From the NCBI GenBank assembly GCA_964627455.1, contig CAZVKC010000031.1, positions 1-64,000 on the forward strand: a DNA stretch of 64,000 bases. Direction: 5' to 3'. A program made the position numbers and the translations under genes. Numbering within the stretch: position 1 is the first letter of the stretch; every line of letters starts with the position of its first letter. Source of the DNA: F-183 sp964627455. Its GTDB lineage: Bacteria; Acidobacteriota; Terriglobia; Bryobacterales; Bryobacteraceae. Shown piece by piece: positions 42,881-50,719 of the stretch. The notes under the pieces are model-generated. The model was given only the letters and a program-made list of their open reading frames with translations, did no database searches and was not told the origin of the DNA.

Positions 42881-44557
42881 TCAGAATCCCGCCGCCTTAC
42901 CCGTTGCCCGCCCGTCGGATCCGCCCTGCAGCCAATCTCCCTGCCGGATGATCGCCTCCACCCGGGCCAGCACCACTGGCCGCGAAGCCTCGATCTGGTG
43001 CCCCTTCTCCGCCAGCAACCGCAGCGTATCCGGCGACACTCCCTTTTCGAACTCCAACCGGTCCGGCAGCCACTGATGGTGGAACCTCGGCGCATCGACC
43101 GCATCCTGCGCGTTCATCCCGAAATCGATCACGTTGAGGATCACCTGCATGACCGCCGTGATGATCCGCGAACCGCCCGGCGCCCCCACCGCCATGAAGA
43201 ACTTGCCATCCCTGGTCACGATCGTCGGCGTCATCGACGACAGGGGACGTTTGCCCGGTTGGATCGCGTTCGCCTCGCCCTGCACCAACCCGAACATGTT
43301 CGGCGAACCCGGCTTGGCCGCGAAGTCGTCCATCTCGTTGTTCAGCAGGAACCCCAGCCCGGGAACCGTGACGCCATTCCCGTACCCGCCATTCAACGTG
43401 TACGTCAACGCGACCGCGTTCCCCTCCGCGTCGACAACGTTGAAGTGCGTGGTCTCGCTGCTCTCCCCCCCCAACGCCGGCTTGCCCGGCTTGATCTCGG
43501 ATGACGGCGTGGCGCGCTCGCGATTGATCGACTCCGCCCACTTGCGGATGTACGCCGGCTGCAGCAACCCTGTGATTGGAACCTTCACAAAATCCGGATC
43601 CCCCAGATACTCACTGCGATCCGCGTAATACCGCCGCATCGCTTCCGCGACATAATGGATTGCCGCCGCGGACCCGTGGCCCGTCTTCTCGTACCCGGAT
43701 CCTTCCAGCATCCCCATCATTTGCAGGATCCCGATCCCGCCCGACGACGGCGGCGGAGCGGTGATGATTCCGTATCCTTTATAGGTCCCCTGCAGCGGCT
43801 TGCGCTCCACCGCCTGGTACGCCTTCAGATCCTCGAGCGTGATGTGCCCGCCGTTCTTCGCCATCTCGGCAGCAAGCATCCGCGCGGTCTGTCCTTCGTA
43901 AAAATCCTTGGACCCCAGCTTGGCAATGCGCGCGAGCGTCTTCCCGAGTTCAGGTTGCGTCAACTTCTCATCCGGCTCGTAATGCGCCCCGCCCTTGAGA
44001 AAAATCCGCTTCGACTCGGGGAACTGCGCCAGCAGCCGGTTCGCCCCTTCACTTTTCAACGACTGCGACAGCGAATACGAAACCGTGAATCCCTTGCTCG
44101 CCAGCTTCACACTGGGAGCGACGAGTTTGTTCCACGGCAGCTTCCCGAATTTCTTGTGCGCGAGTTCCAGCCCGCGAACCGTCCCAGGGACACCTGCCGC
44201 GCGCCATCCGACCAGACTGTCGCGGGTCACTTTGCCGGACGCGTCGAGGTACATATTGCGGCTCGCTGCCGCCGGAGCCTTCTCGCGGAAATCGATGAAC
44301 GTCGTGCGGCCATCCGCGAACCGCACCAGCAGGAATCCGCCGCCGCCGAGGTTTCCGGCATAGGGATGCGTCACCGCCAGGGCGAATCCTACTGCGACCG
44401 CAGCATCCACCGCATTCCCACCCTGCTTCAGGATTTGAACCCCGACATCTGTCGCGATCGGCTCCTGCGCCGTCACCATCACCTTACGTGCGCGAACCGG
44501 CTCACGCGCGCTCAATGCCAGTCCAAACAAGACGAATCCACAAACGAACCGCTGCAT
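42881..44557 (-). CDS. ggt: Gamma-glutamyltransferase, exported
   Basis: 558 residues from the ATG at 44557, which opens on a signal peptide (MQRFVCGFVLFGLALSA). Self-processing into two chains is expected at the Thr of SSETTHFNVVD; the small chain then has NNEMDDF and the conserved LSSMTPTIV and GAPGGSRI motifs. Cleaves gamma-glutamyl bonds of glutathione and related peptides in the periplasm. A TTGTCA/TACAAT promoter ends 6 nt before the start codon (leaderless), and its -35 box overlaps that of the divergent tetR gene. Confidence 0.93.
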   Translation of the reverse strand: MQRFVCGFVLFGLALSAREPVRARKVMVTAQEPIATDVGVQILKQGGNAVDAAVAVGFALAVTHPYAGNLGGGGFLLVRFADGRTTFIDFREKAPAAASRNMYLDASGKVTRDSLVGWRAAGVPGTVRGLELAHKKFGKLPWNKLVAPSVKLASKGFTVSYSLSQSLKSEGANRLLAQFPESKRIFLKGGAHYEPDEKLTQPELGKTLARIAKLGSKDFYEGQTARMLAAEMAKNGGHITLEDLKAYQAVERKPLQGTYKGYGIITAPPPSSGGIGILQMMGMLEGSGYEKTGHGSAAAIHYVAEAMRRYYADRSEYLGDPDFVKVPITGLLQPAYIRKWAESINRERATPSSEIKPGKPALGGESSETTHFNVVDAEGNAVALTYTLNGGYGNGVTVPGLGFLLNNEMDDFAAKPGSPNMFGLVQGEANAIQPGKRPLSSMTPTIVTRDGKFFMAVGAPGGSRIITAVMQVILNVIDFGMNAQDAVDAPRFHHQWLPDRLEFEKGVSPDTLRLLAEKGHQIEASRPVVLARVEAIIRQGDWLQGGSDGRATGKAAGF

Positions 44558-44563
44558 TTCCGA

Positions 44564-44591
44564 ATTGTAACGCCCTGTCTGTCTTTGACAA
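44564..44591 (-). promoter_or_regulatory. ggt promoter
   Basis: On the minus strand TTGTCA (44591-44586), a 16-nt spacer and TACAAT (44569-44564); only 6 nt remain to the ATG. Its -35 hexamer shares five positions with the -35 of the plus-strand tetR promoter. Confidence 0.65.
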
Positions 44592-44614
44592 TCATGAACA
44601 CGTTCAGATATGAT
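44585..44614 (+). promoter_or_regulatory. tetR promoter
   Basis: TTGACA (44585-44590), an 18-nt spacer, TATGAT (44609-44614). Predicted transcription start is at about 44621, so the ATG at 44622 would be at the 5' end of the mRNA. Confidence 0.7.
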
Positions 44615-44625
44615 CATGTTCATGA
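44592..44625. promoter_or_regulatory. Inverted repeat over the tetR promoter (candidate operator)
   Basis: TCATGAACA (44592-44600) and TGTTCATGA (44617-44625) are a perfect 9-bp inverted repeat spanning spacer, -10 box and start. Within it lies an imperfect TGAACACGTTCA. Suits dimeric TetR-type binding and autoregulation. Confidence 0.6.
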
Positions 44626-45242
44626 AAGACCGCGAACCTGGCCGCCGCGAGAAGGCCAGGATTCAGACGGAAGACAAGATCCGCAAGACCGCCGCCCGAC
44701 TCTTCCGCAAGCAGGGTTTCGAACAAACCACCATCCGGCAGATCGCCGAAGCCGCCGACCTCGGCCTCGGCACCGTGTACAACTACGTCGATGACAAGCA
44801 CGGCCTGCTCGACCTGATTTCCAAGGACGATCTCGAACGCGTCACGCGCGAAGCCTTCGAGACGCTACCTGAGAAGGCGCCCATCGCCGACGCGCTGCTG
44901 CACGTCTTCACCTCTCTATACGCGCACCATAAGCGCCAACCCGACCTCGCCTTCATCATCGTCAAGGAACTCACCTTCTCCCGCGACACGAAGCGCACGG
45001 AACGCGAAAACCGCTTCGAGGAGTTCAATCAACGCCTCGCGGAACTGATCCAGCAGGCACAGAAGCGCGGCGAACTCGGCAGTCATTTCCAGGCCGGTGA
45101 AGCCGCGACCATTCTCTTCGGCATCCACTTCTTCCTGCTCATCATCTGGCTTTCCGGCAGCCTCACCTACGAGCAGGCCATCGAGTCGTTCCGCCGCGCA
45201 CTGCAGTTGCAGATCCAGGGACTCCGCCGCCAGAGATCATGA
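44622..45242 (+). CDS. TetR/AcrR family transcriptional regulator
   Basis: 206 residues from the ATG at 44622; ATGs at 44610 and 44616 are in frame but lie within or before the predicted -10/start. Helix-turn-helix: KIRKTAARLFRKQGFEQTTI then RQIAEAADLGLGTVYNYVDD. The remaining helices form the ligand and dimer domain. It shares a regulatory region with the divergent ggt and is overlapped by the following SDR gene (ATGA), so it probably regulates itself, the SDR and perhaps ggt. Inducer unknown. Confidence 0.88.
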   Translation: MKDREPGRREKARIQTEDKIRKTAARLFRKQGFEQTTIRQIAEAADLGLGTVYNYVDDKHGLLDLISKDDLERVTREAFETLPEKAPIADALLHVFTSLYAHHKRQPDLAFIIVKELTFSRDTKRTERENRFEEFNQRLAELIQQAQKRGELGSHFQAGEAATILFGIHFFLLIIWLSGSLTYEQAIESFRRALQLQIQGLRRQRS

Positions 45243-46111
45243 CCAACAAACCTGCGATCCTGGTCGCGGGCGCCACCGGATCCGTCGGCCGGGAGGTCGT
45301 CCGTCTCGCGAAATCCGCCGGTCATCGCGTCACTGCGCTCTCCCGCAGCGCCAACGCCCTGCGCGACGGCGCCGATCGCGTAATCTCCTTCGACGCCACG
45401 CAAGGCATCCCGGAATTGGCCGGGCACGAAGTCGTGATTTCGAGCCTCGGCGCCTCGGTTGCGATGTCGAATCCGGACCGCCGCCCGTTCCGCGCCATCG
45501 ACTTCGGCGCGAATCTGAATATCCTCAAAGCCGCCAGACGCGCCGGCATCGAGCGTTTCATCTATGTCGCCGCGCACATCGAACCCGGCTACGCGAGCAC
45601 TTCGTACATCCTCGCCCATGAAGAGTTCGTGAACGCCCTGCAGGATTCCGGAATCCCCTACACGATCCTGCGCCCAACCGGCATCTTTTCGGCCTTCCAC
45701 GACTTCATCCCGATGGCCCGCCGCGGCCTGATGATGGTCCTCGGAGACGGCAGCGCGCGAACCAACCCGATTCATCAGGCCGATGTAGCCCAGTCCTGCC
45801 TCGACGCGATCCACACGACGGACCGCGAGCGCAATATCGGAGGTCCCGACACGCTGACGCGGCGCGAGATTGCCGAACTCGTCTTCGCCGCTGTCGGCAA
45901 GCGACCCCGCATTATGCGGGTCCCCGGATCTCTCCTGGAACTCGGAGGCGCCGTCACGCAAATCTTCAACCCGCGCCTCGGCGAAATGCTGGAGTTCGTC
46001 GCCCGTGTCGCCACCGTAGACTGCATCGCCCCCGTAGCCGGTAATCGCAAACTCAGCGACTACCTCAACGCCTTCGCCCAGTCTGAGGCAAACAGCAGGA
46101 TCGCCACCTAG
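45239..46111 (+). CDS. NAD(P)-binding atypical SDR protein
   Basis: 290 residues. N-terminal ILVAGATGSVGREVVRLAKSA is the TGxxGxxG dinucleotide motif of the NmrA/atypical SDR group; the usual active-site YxxxK appears degenerate (YILAHEEF), so a reductase or a redox-sensing role are both possible. C-terminal half includes RPTGIFSAF and NIGGPDTLTRREIAELV, as in NAD(P)H-binding epimerase-like proteins. Co-transcribed with the TetR gene. Confidence 0.8.
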   Translation: MTNKPAILVAGATGSVGREVVRLAKSAGHRVTALSRSANALRDGADRVISFDATQGIPELAGHEVVISSLGASVAMSNPDRRPFRAIDFGANLNILKAARRAGIERFIYVAAHIEPGYASTSYILAHEEFVNALQDSGIPYTILRPTGIFSAFHDFIPMARRGLMMVLGDGSARTNPIHQADVAQSCLDAIHTTDRERNIGGPDTLTRREIAELVFAAVGKRPRIMRVPGSLLELGGAVTQIFNPRLGEMLEFVARVATVDCIAPVAGNRKLSDYLNAFAQSEANSRIAT

Positions 46112-46128
46112 CGGGACGTCACACGGAG

Positions 46129-46152
46129 CCAAGTCATTACACCTTGACTTGG
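46129..46152. terminator. Hairpin between convergent SDR and hypothetical genes
   Basis: CCAAGTCA (46129-46136) and TGACTTGG (46145-46152), perfect 8-bp stem, 8-nt loop, in the 67-nt convergent gap. No T-run, so only a tentative terminator. Confidence 0.4.
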
Positions 46153-46178
46153 ACAATCTCGAGAAGCCTGACGCCAAC

Positions 46179-46904
46179 TCACTGTTCAACTTTTCCGACA
46201 GCGTTTCGCTCGACATGCCCTGTGATCATAGGCATCAGGCCGCGGAAATGCGCTGGCAGGCGTGCGGACAACTGCAGTAGATCGGGCGTCTCGCCGACCA
46301 AAATCACCACACCTTCGATCGGGCCGTCACCTTTCTCCAGCATGGACTGGGTGCCCAATCCCTCCGCACGCGCAGGAGTCGTGAACTCGACTGTATTCGC
46401 GTTTTTGTATACCAGGCGGTCCGCCGGAAACGGACCCGTAGGAAAGGTACTCGCCGGAAACTCAAAGTCCTCCAAAACCCTGCGAACGAATTCCATGCGC
46501 TTAGGAAACACGCGAGCGATCACCGCCGCGACATCACTGCGCCCGGACGTATCGCCAAAACGAAAGGCAAGTTCAATCGCTGGTCCTGAAAACGAACGCA
46601 CGCCGTCAATCCGCCCAGGAGCGACCAAGATCGCGGACCCTCCAGAGCCATACACCCAGAAGCAAGACCAACCACGCGGAGCCAGCACACCAAGCCCTTG
46701 CCCCGACGAATAGAACGCCAACTGAGCAGCAATCTCCGCTGGGATCGGCAACCGCACAGGCAGACCCTGCGCAGCATCGACGGGTCCGGCCTGCCCATCG
46801 CCCTTGCACCCGACAAATGGCACGCGCGCCGGGACCTGCCGCCGTTGCGCGCTCAGCACGAACGCAATACAGGCCATCAGGATCACGGCGCGCATCATAG
46901 ACAC
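46179..46904 (-). CDS. Exported hypothetical protein
   Basis: 241 residues with a signal peptide (MMRAVILMACIAFVLSAQ) and a mature start VPFVGCKGDGQAGPVDAAQG, which I have seen at the start of exported proteins of unknown function. Contains LGVLAPRGWSCFWVYGSGG and GFxxP-like segments but no recognisable catalytic motif. Single Cys residues at two places could form a disulphide. It follows gnd by 14 nt on the same strand, so it is probably co-transcribed with it. Function unknown. Confidence 0.65.
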   Translation of the reverse strand: MSMMRAVILMACIAFVLSAQRRQVPARVPFVGCKGDGQAGPVDAAQGLPVRLPIPAEIAAQLAFYSSGQGLGVLAPRGWSCFWVYGSGGSAILVAPGRIDGVRSFSGPAIELAFRFGDTSGRSDVAAVIARVFPKRMEFVRRVLEDFEFPASTFPTGPFPADRLVYKNANTVEFTTPARAEGLGTQSMLEKGDGPIEGVVILVGETPDLLQLSARLPAHFRGLMPMITGHVERNAVGKVEQ

Positions 46905-46918
46905 ACCGAGCTTCGAAC

Positions 46919-48424
46919 TTACGCTTCCAACTGCGGGCGACCCGGCTCCGGCCAGTCGAGATGGAAGAACTTGCCGCGAGGCGAATCCACACGCTCATAC
47001 GTGTGCGCGCCGAAGTAATCGCGCTGCGCCTGCAGCAGATTCGCCGGCAGCCGCTCGGACCTGTACCCGTCGTAGTACGCCAGCGCGGAACTGAACGTCG
47101 GAACCGCAATCCCCGACACCACCGCCTGAGCGATCACACGCCGCCAGTTGCCCTGCGTCCGCGCGATTTCGCTCGTGAAGAACGGATCAAGCAGCAGGTT
47201 CACCAGATTCGCGTCCCGCTGGTACGCCTCCGTGATCTTCTGCAGGAACCGCGCACGAATGATACAGCCGCCGCGGAAAATCTGCGCGATCGCGCCGAAA
47301 TCGAGCGTCCACTTGTATTCCTTCTGCGCCTCGCGCATCAGTTGAAAACCCTGCGCATAGGCGCAAATCTTCGAGCAATACAGCGCGTCGTGGATCGCCG
47401 CAATGAACTCTTTCTTATCGAGTCCCGCAGCCACGCCCGCAGCCGCAGGCAGCTTCGACGAAGCGTGAACACGTTCATCCTTCACAGCGCTCAAATACCG
47501 GGCGAACACCGCTTCGGCGACCGTCGGAGCCGGAACTCCCATATCGAGCGCGTTCACCGAAGTCCACTTGCCGGTGCCCTTCTGCCCCGCAGTATCGAGC
47601 ACGATATCGACAAACGGCTTGCCTGTCGCCGGATCCTTCTGCTTCAGAATGTCCGCCGTGATCTCGATGAGGAACGAATCCAGCGGCCCCTTGTTCCATT
47701 CCGCGAACACATCGCCGCACTCTTCCGGACTCATCCCCAACACGCCCGTCATGATCGCGTACGCTTCGCAGATCATCTGCATGTCGCCGTACTCGATGCC
47801 GTTGTGGACCATCTTCACGTAATGGCCCGCACCGTCGCGTCCAATGTACGTCGTGCACGGAACGCCGCCCACCACGGGTTTGCCCGGCGTCGCGCCCATC
47901 AGCGGCTTGCCGGTTGCAGCGTCCACCTTCGCGGCGATCGCATTCCAGATCGGCTCGATCTCTTTGAAAGCCTCGGGATCTCCACCCGGCATCAGGGACG
48001 GACCGAAACGCGCACCCTCTTCGCCGCCCGAAACACCGGAGCCGATGAACCGGAATCCCTTCGCCGCCAGTTCCTTCTCGCGGCGAATCGTATCCGTCCA
48101 CATGGCGTTGCCGCCGTCGATCACGATGTCGCCCTGCTCCAGATACGGCAGCAAACCCGAAATCACCGCATCCGTCGGACCACCTGCCTTCACCAGGATG
48201 ATGATCTTGCGCGGCCGCTTCAGCGACTTCACGAATTCTTCAACCGTCTTCTGACCTACGAGACCGCCCGGCGTATCAGTATTCGCCGCGACAAATTTCT
48301 CCATCGTGTCGGTGGTGCGGTTGTAAACAGAGATCCGGAAACCGTGATCCGCGATGTTCAGTGCAAGGTTCTGGCCCATGACGGCCAGGCCAACAAGGCC
48401 GATATCGGATAGCGTTTCGCTCAT
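46919..48424 (-). CDS. gnd: 6-phosphogluconate dehydrogenase (decarboxylating)
   Basis: 501 residues from the ATG at 48424 (MSETLSDIGLVGLAVMGQNL). GLAVMGQNLALNIADHG is the NADP-binding motif, SGVSGGEEGARFGPSLMPGG the substrate loop, and KMVHNGIEYGDMQ the catalytic Lys-His block. The full-length dimeric form, as in E. coli. Makes ribulose 5-phosphate, CO2 and NADPH. Divergent from phoD across 48 nt. Confidence 0.96.
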   Translation of the reverse strand: MSETLSDIGLVGLAVMGQNLALNIADHGFRISVYNRTTDTMEKFVAANTDTPGGLVGQKTVEEFVKSLKRPRKIIILVKAGGPTDAVISGLLPYLEQGDIVIDGGNAMWTDTIRREKELAAKGFRFIGSGVSGGEEGARFGPSLMPGGDPEAFKEIEPIWNAIAAKVDAATGKPLMGATPGKPVVGGVPCTTYIGRDGAGHYVKMVHNGIEYGDMQMICEAYAIMTGVLGMSPEECGDVFAEWNKGPLDSFLIEITADILKQKDPATGKPFVDIVLDTAGQKGTGKWTSVNALDMGVPAPTVAEAVFARYLSAVKDERVHASSKLPAAAGVAAGLDKKEFIAAIHDALYCSKICAYAQGFQLMREAQKEYKWTLDFGAIAQIFRGGCIIRARFLQKITEAYQRDANLVNLLLDPFFTSEIARTQGNWRRVIAQAVVSGIAVPTFSSALAYYDGYRSERLPANLLQAQRDYFGAHTYERVDSPRGKFFHLDWPEPGRPQLEA

Positions 48425-48460
48425 TCTTTTTATGTTCGCATGATTGCAACAACGAACGCC

Positions 48461-48466
48461 TAAAAT
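48461..48466 (+). promoter_or_regulatory. -10 box for phoD
   Basis: TAAAAT lies 6 nt before the ATG at 48473, with no Shine-Dalgarno sequence between them and no clear -35. The spacing implies a leaderless transcript. Confidence 0.45.
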
Positions 48467-48472
48467 AGGACC

Positions 48473-50011
48473 ATGTCCCACGCACTGACCCGTCGCGGAT
48501 TCGTCACAGCCGGAGCCGCTCTCGTCGGCCTGACGCTGCCCGAACGCGGCCGTTCGATGTTCCTCGCGCAACCGTCCTTCAAGTCCGAACCGTTCCCCGC
48601 CGGCATCTGCTCCGGCGATCCGCTTCCGAACGCAGTCGTGCTGTGGACCCGCCTCTTCCCCGCCCCCGACGCATCCTGGGCCAAAGAGCGCGTCAAGGTG
48701 GATTGGGAGGTCGCCACCGACGAGAAGATGACGCGGATCATCAGGAAGGACTCGACCTTCGCGACGCCGGAACTCGGCCACTCGGTGCATGTCGATGCGA
48801 CCGGACTCAAGCCCGACACCTGGTACTTCTACCGCTTCCGCGCAGGCGGCGAGGCAAGCGCGGTGGGACGCACCAAGACCGCGCCCGCTGCGAACGCGCG
48901 CAACGCCAAGTTGAACTTCGCGTTCGCCTCCTGCCAGCATTGGGAGACTGGCTACTACACCGCGTACCAGCACATGGTCCGCGAGGACCTCGACCTCATC
49001 GTCCACCTCGGCGACTACATCTATGAAGGCCCGGGCCGCGACAATCAAGTGCGCCGGCACAACAGCCTCGAGATCAAGTCGCTGAGCGATTACCGCAACC
49101 GCTACGCGCTCTATCGCACCGACCCGCATCTGCGCGAAGCCCACCGCCTCTTCCCCTGGATCGTCACCTGGGACGATCACGAAGTTGACAACAACTACGC
49201 GGGCGACATTCCGGAAGACAGCCAGACGCGGCAGGAATTTCTCGAACGACGGGCCAACGCCTATCAGGCTTACTACGAGTTCATGCCGCTGCGGCGCACA
49301 TCCCTGCCCCGCGGCTCAAACCTGCAACTCTACCGCGACTTCCGTTTCGGATCCCTCGCCCACTTCGCCGTGCTCGACACGCGCCAATATCGCACCGACC
49401 AACCCTGCGGCGATGGCGATAAGGCGCCGTGCGAAGGCGTGTATGATCCCAAAGCCACGATGCTCGGACCACAGCAGGAAGAGTGGCTCAAGGCGACGCT
49501 ATCCGGATCCAAGGCGACGTGGAACGTCCTCGCCAATCAGGTCATGATGGGCAAGGTCGACCGCAAAGCCGGCGATGGCGAAACACATCCGATGGACCAA
49601 TGGGCCGGATACGAAGCGGCGCGCGTCCGCATGATGCGCTACTTCGCCGAAAACCAGCGCATCAACCCCGTGGTGATCACCGGCGATATCCACACCAACT
49701 GGGTCGCGGACCTCAAAGAAGACTGGCGCAACCCCAACAAACCCGCGGTCGCGACGGAATTCGTCGGCACGTCGATCACCTCCGGCGGCGATGGCTCCGA
49801 CATGACCGAGCGAGCCAAGGCTTACCTGCCCGAGAACCCGAGCATCAAGTTCTTCAACGCCCAGCGCGGCTACGTCTACTGCAACGTGACGCCGCAAAAG
49901 TGGACCTCGCACTACCGCATCGTCGACAAAGTCTCACAACCCGGCGCACCGCTGCAGACTCGCGCGACCTTCTTCGTCGAACCCGGCAAGCCAGGCGCAC
50001 AGCGCGCATAG
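48473..50011 (+). CDS. phoD: Alkaline phosphatase PhoD
   Basis: 512 residues. Twin-arginine signal (TRRGFVTAGAALVGL), a fibronectin-like N-terminal domain (FPAGICSGDPLPNAVVLWTRL), then the PhoD catalytic domain with metal residues in FASCQHWETG, HLGDYIYEG, WDDHEVDNNYAG and GDIHTNW. Hydrolyses phosphomono- or diesters in the periplasm, supplying phosphate. First gene of a plus-strand run with a DUF218 protein 3 nt downstream. No Pho box is recognisable in the 48-nt upstream gap. Confidence 0.93.
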   Translation: MSHALTRRGFVTAGAALVGLTLPERGRSMFLAQPSFKSEPFPAGICSGDPLPNAVVLWTRLFPAPDASWAKERVKVDWEVATDEKMTRIIRKDSTFATPELGHSVHVDATGLKPDTWYFYRFRAGGEASAVGRTKTAPAANARNAKLNFAFASCQHWETGYYTAYQHMVREDLDLIVHLGDYIYEGPGRDNQVRRHNSLEIKSLSDYRNRYALYRTDPHLREAHRLFPWIVTWDDHEVDNNYAGDIPEDSQTRQEFLERRANAYQAYYEFMPLRRTSLPRGSNLQLYRDFRFGSLAHFAVLDTRQYRTDQPCGDGDKAPCEGVYDPKATMLGPQQEEWLKATLSGSKATWNVLANQVMMGKVDRKAGDGETHPMDQWAGYEAARVRMMRYFAENQRINPVVITGDIHTNWVADLKEDWRNPNKPAVATEFVGTSITSGGDGSDMTERAKAYLPENPSIKFFNAQRGYVYCNVTPQKWTSHYRIVDKVSQPGAPLQTRATFFVEPGKPGAQRA

Positions 50012-50014
50012 CAG

Positions 50015-50707
50015 ATGAAGAAGGCCATCATCGTAGCGGGTCACGCCATCCTGACCCGCTACGAAAACCTCACGTCCGACGATTCGTGGCTACTGCTCGA
50101 CTTCCAGAAGGGCGAGCCCAAACACTACATCCAACACACGCGGCGCGCCGTCGAACTCGCCGCAGCGGATCCCGACGCATTGCTCATCTTCGCTGGAGGC
50201 CAGTCGCGCGTCGAAGCCGGACCTCGCAGCGAGGCGCACTCCTACTACACCGTCGCGGACCTTCACAATTGGTGGGGATCCCACGCAATCGCACGACGCG
50301 CTATCACCGAAGAGTTCTCGCGTGATTCCTTCGAGAACCTTCTCTTCGGCATCTGCCGCTTCAAAGAGTTCACCGGCGCGTACCCCGAACACGTGACGCT
50401 CGTCAGTTGGGCATTCAAGCACGACCGCTTTCACTTGCATCGCGACGCCATCGGCTGGCCGCGTGATCGTTTCTCTTACGACGGACCCAACAATCCAGAC
50501 GCTATCGAACAGGCCCTTGCAGCCGAATCCAACGCCATCCGTAGCTACTCCGCGGACCCGTACAGTGCCGGCGATTTCTATCAGCGAAAACGGGCTGAAC
50601 GTAATCCCTTCCGGCGCCAGCACGGCTATGTCACAAGCTGTCCCGAACTCGCCCCGCTCTTCGAACATCGAGGCCCCGAACCCTATCAGGGACCCTGGCC
50701 TTGGTAA
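50015..50707 (+). CDS. DUF218/YdcF-like protein
   Basis: 230 residues. KKAIIVAGHAILTR at the start, LLIFAGGQSR and SEAHSYYTVAD match the DUF218 core (a Rossmann-like fold with a conserved Gly-Gly and acidic residues); TLVSWAFKHDRFHLHRDAIGWP continues the domain. No signal or transmembrane segment, unlike SanA/ElyC, so cytosolic. Starts 3 nt after the phoD stop and therefore belongs to the same transcript. Biochemical role unknown. Confidence 0.7.
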   Translation: MKKAIIVAGHAILTRYENLTSDDSWLLLDFQKGEPKHYIQHTRRAVELAAADPDALLIFAGGQSRVEAGPRSEAHSYYTVADLHNWWGSHAIARRAITEEFSRDSFENLLFGICRFKEFTGAYPEHVTLVSWAFKHDRFHLHRDAIGWPRDRFSYDGPNNPDAIEQALAAESNAIRSYSADPYSAGDFYQRKRAERNPFRRQHGYVTSCPELAPLFEHRGPEPYQGPWPW

Positions 50708-50719
50708 CATGACGGGCAA

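Noticed and set aside
48425..49180. N-terminal extension of gnd to 49180
   Set aside because: The extra 252 codons lie antisense to phoD; the normal Gnd start is the ATG at 48424.
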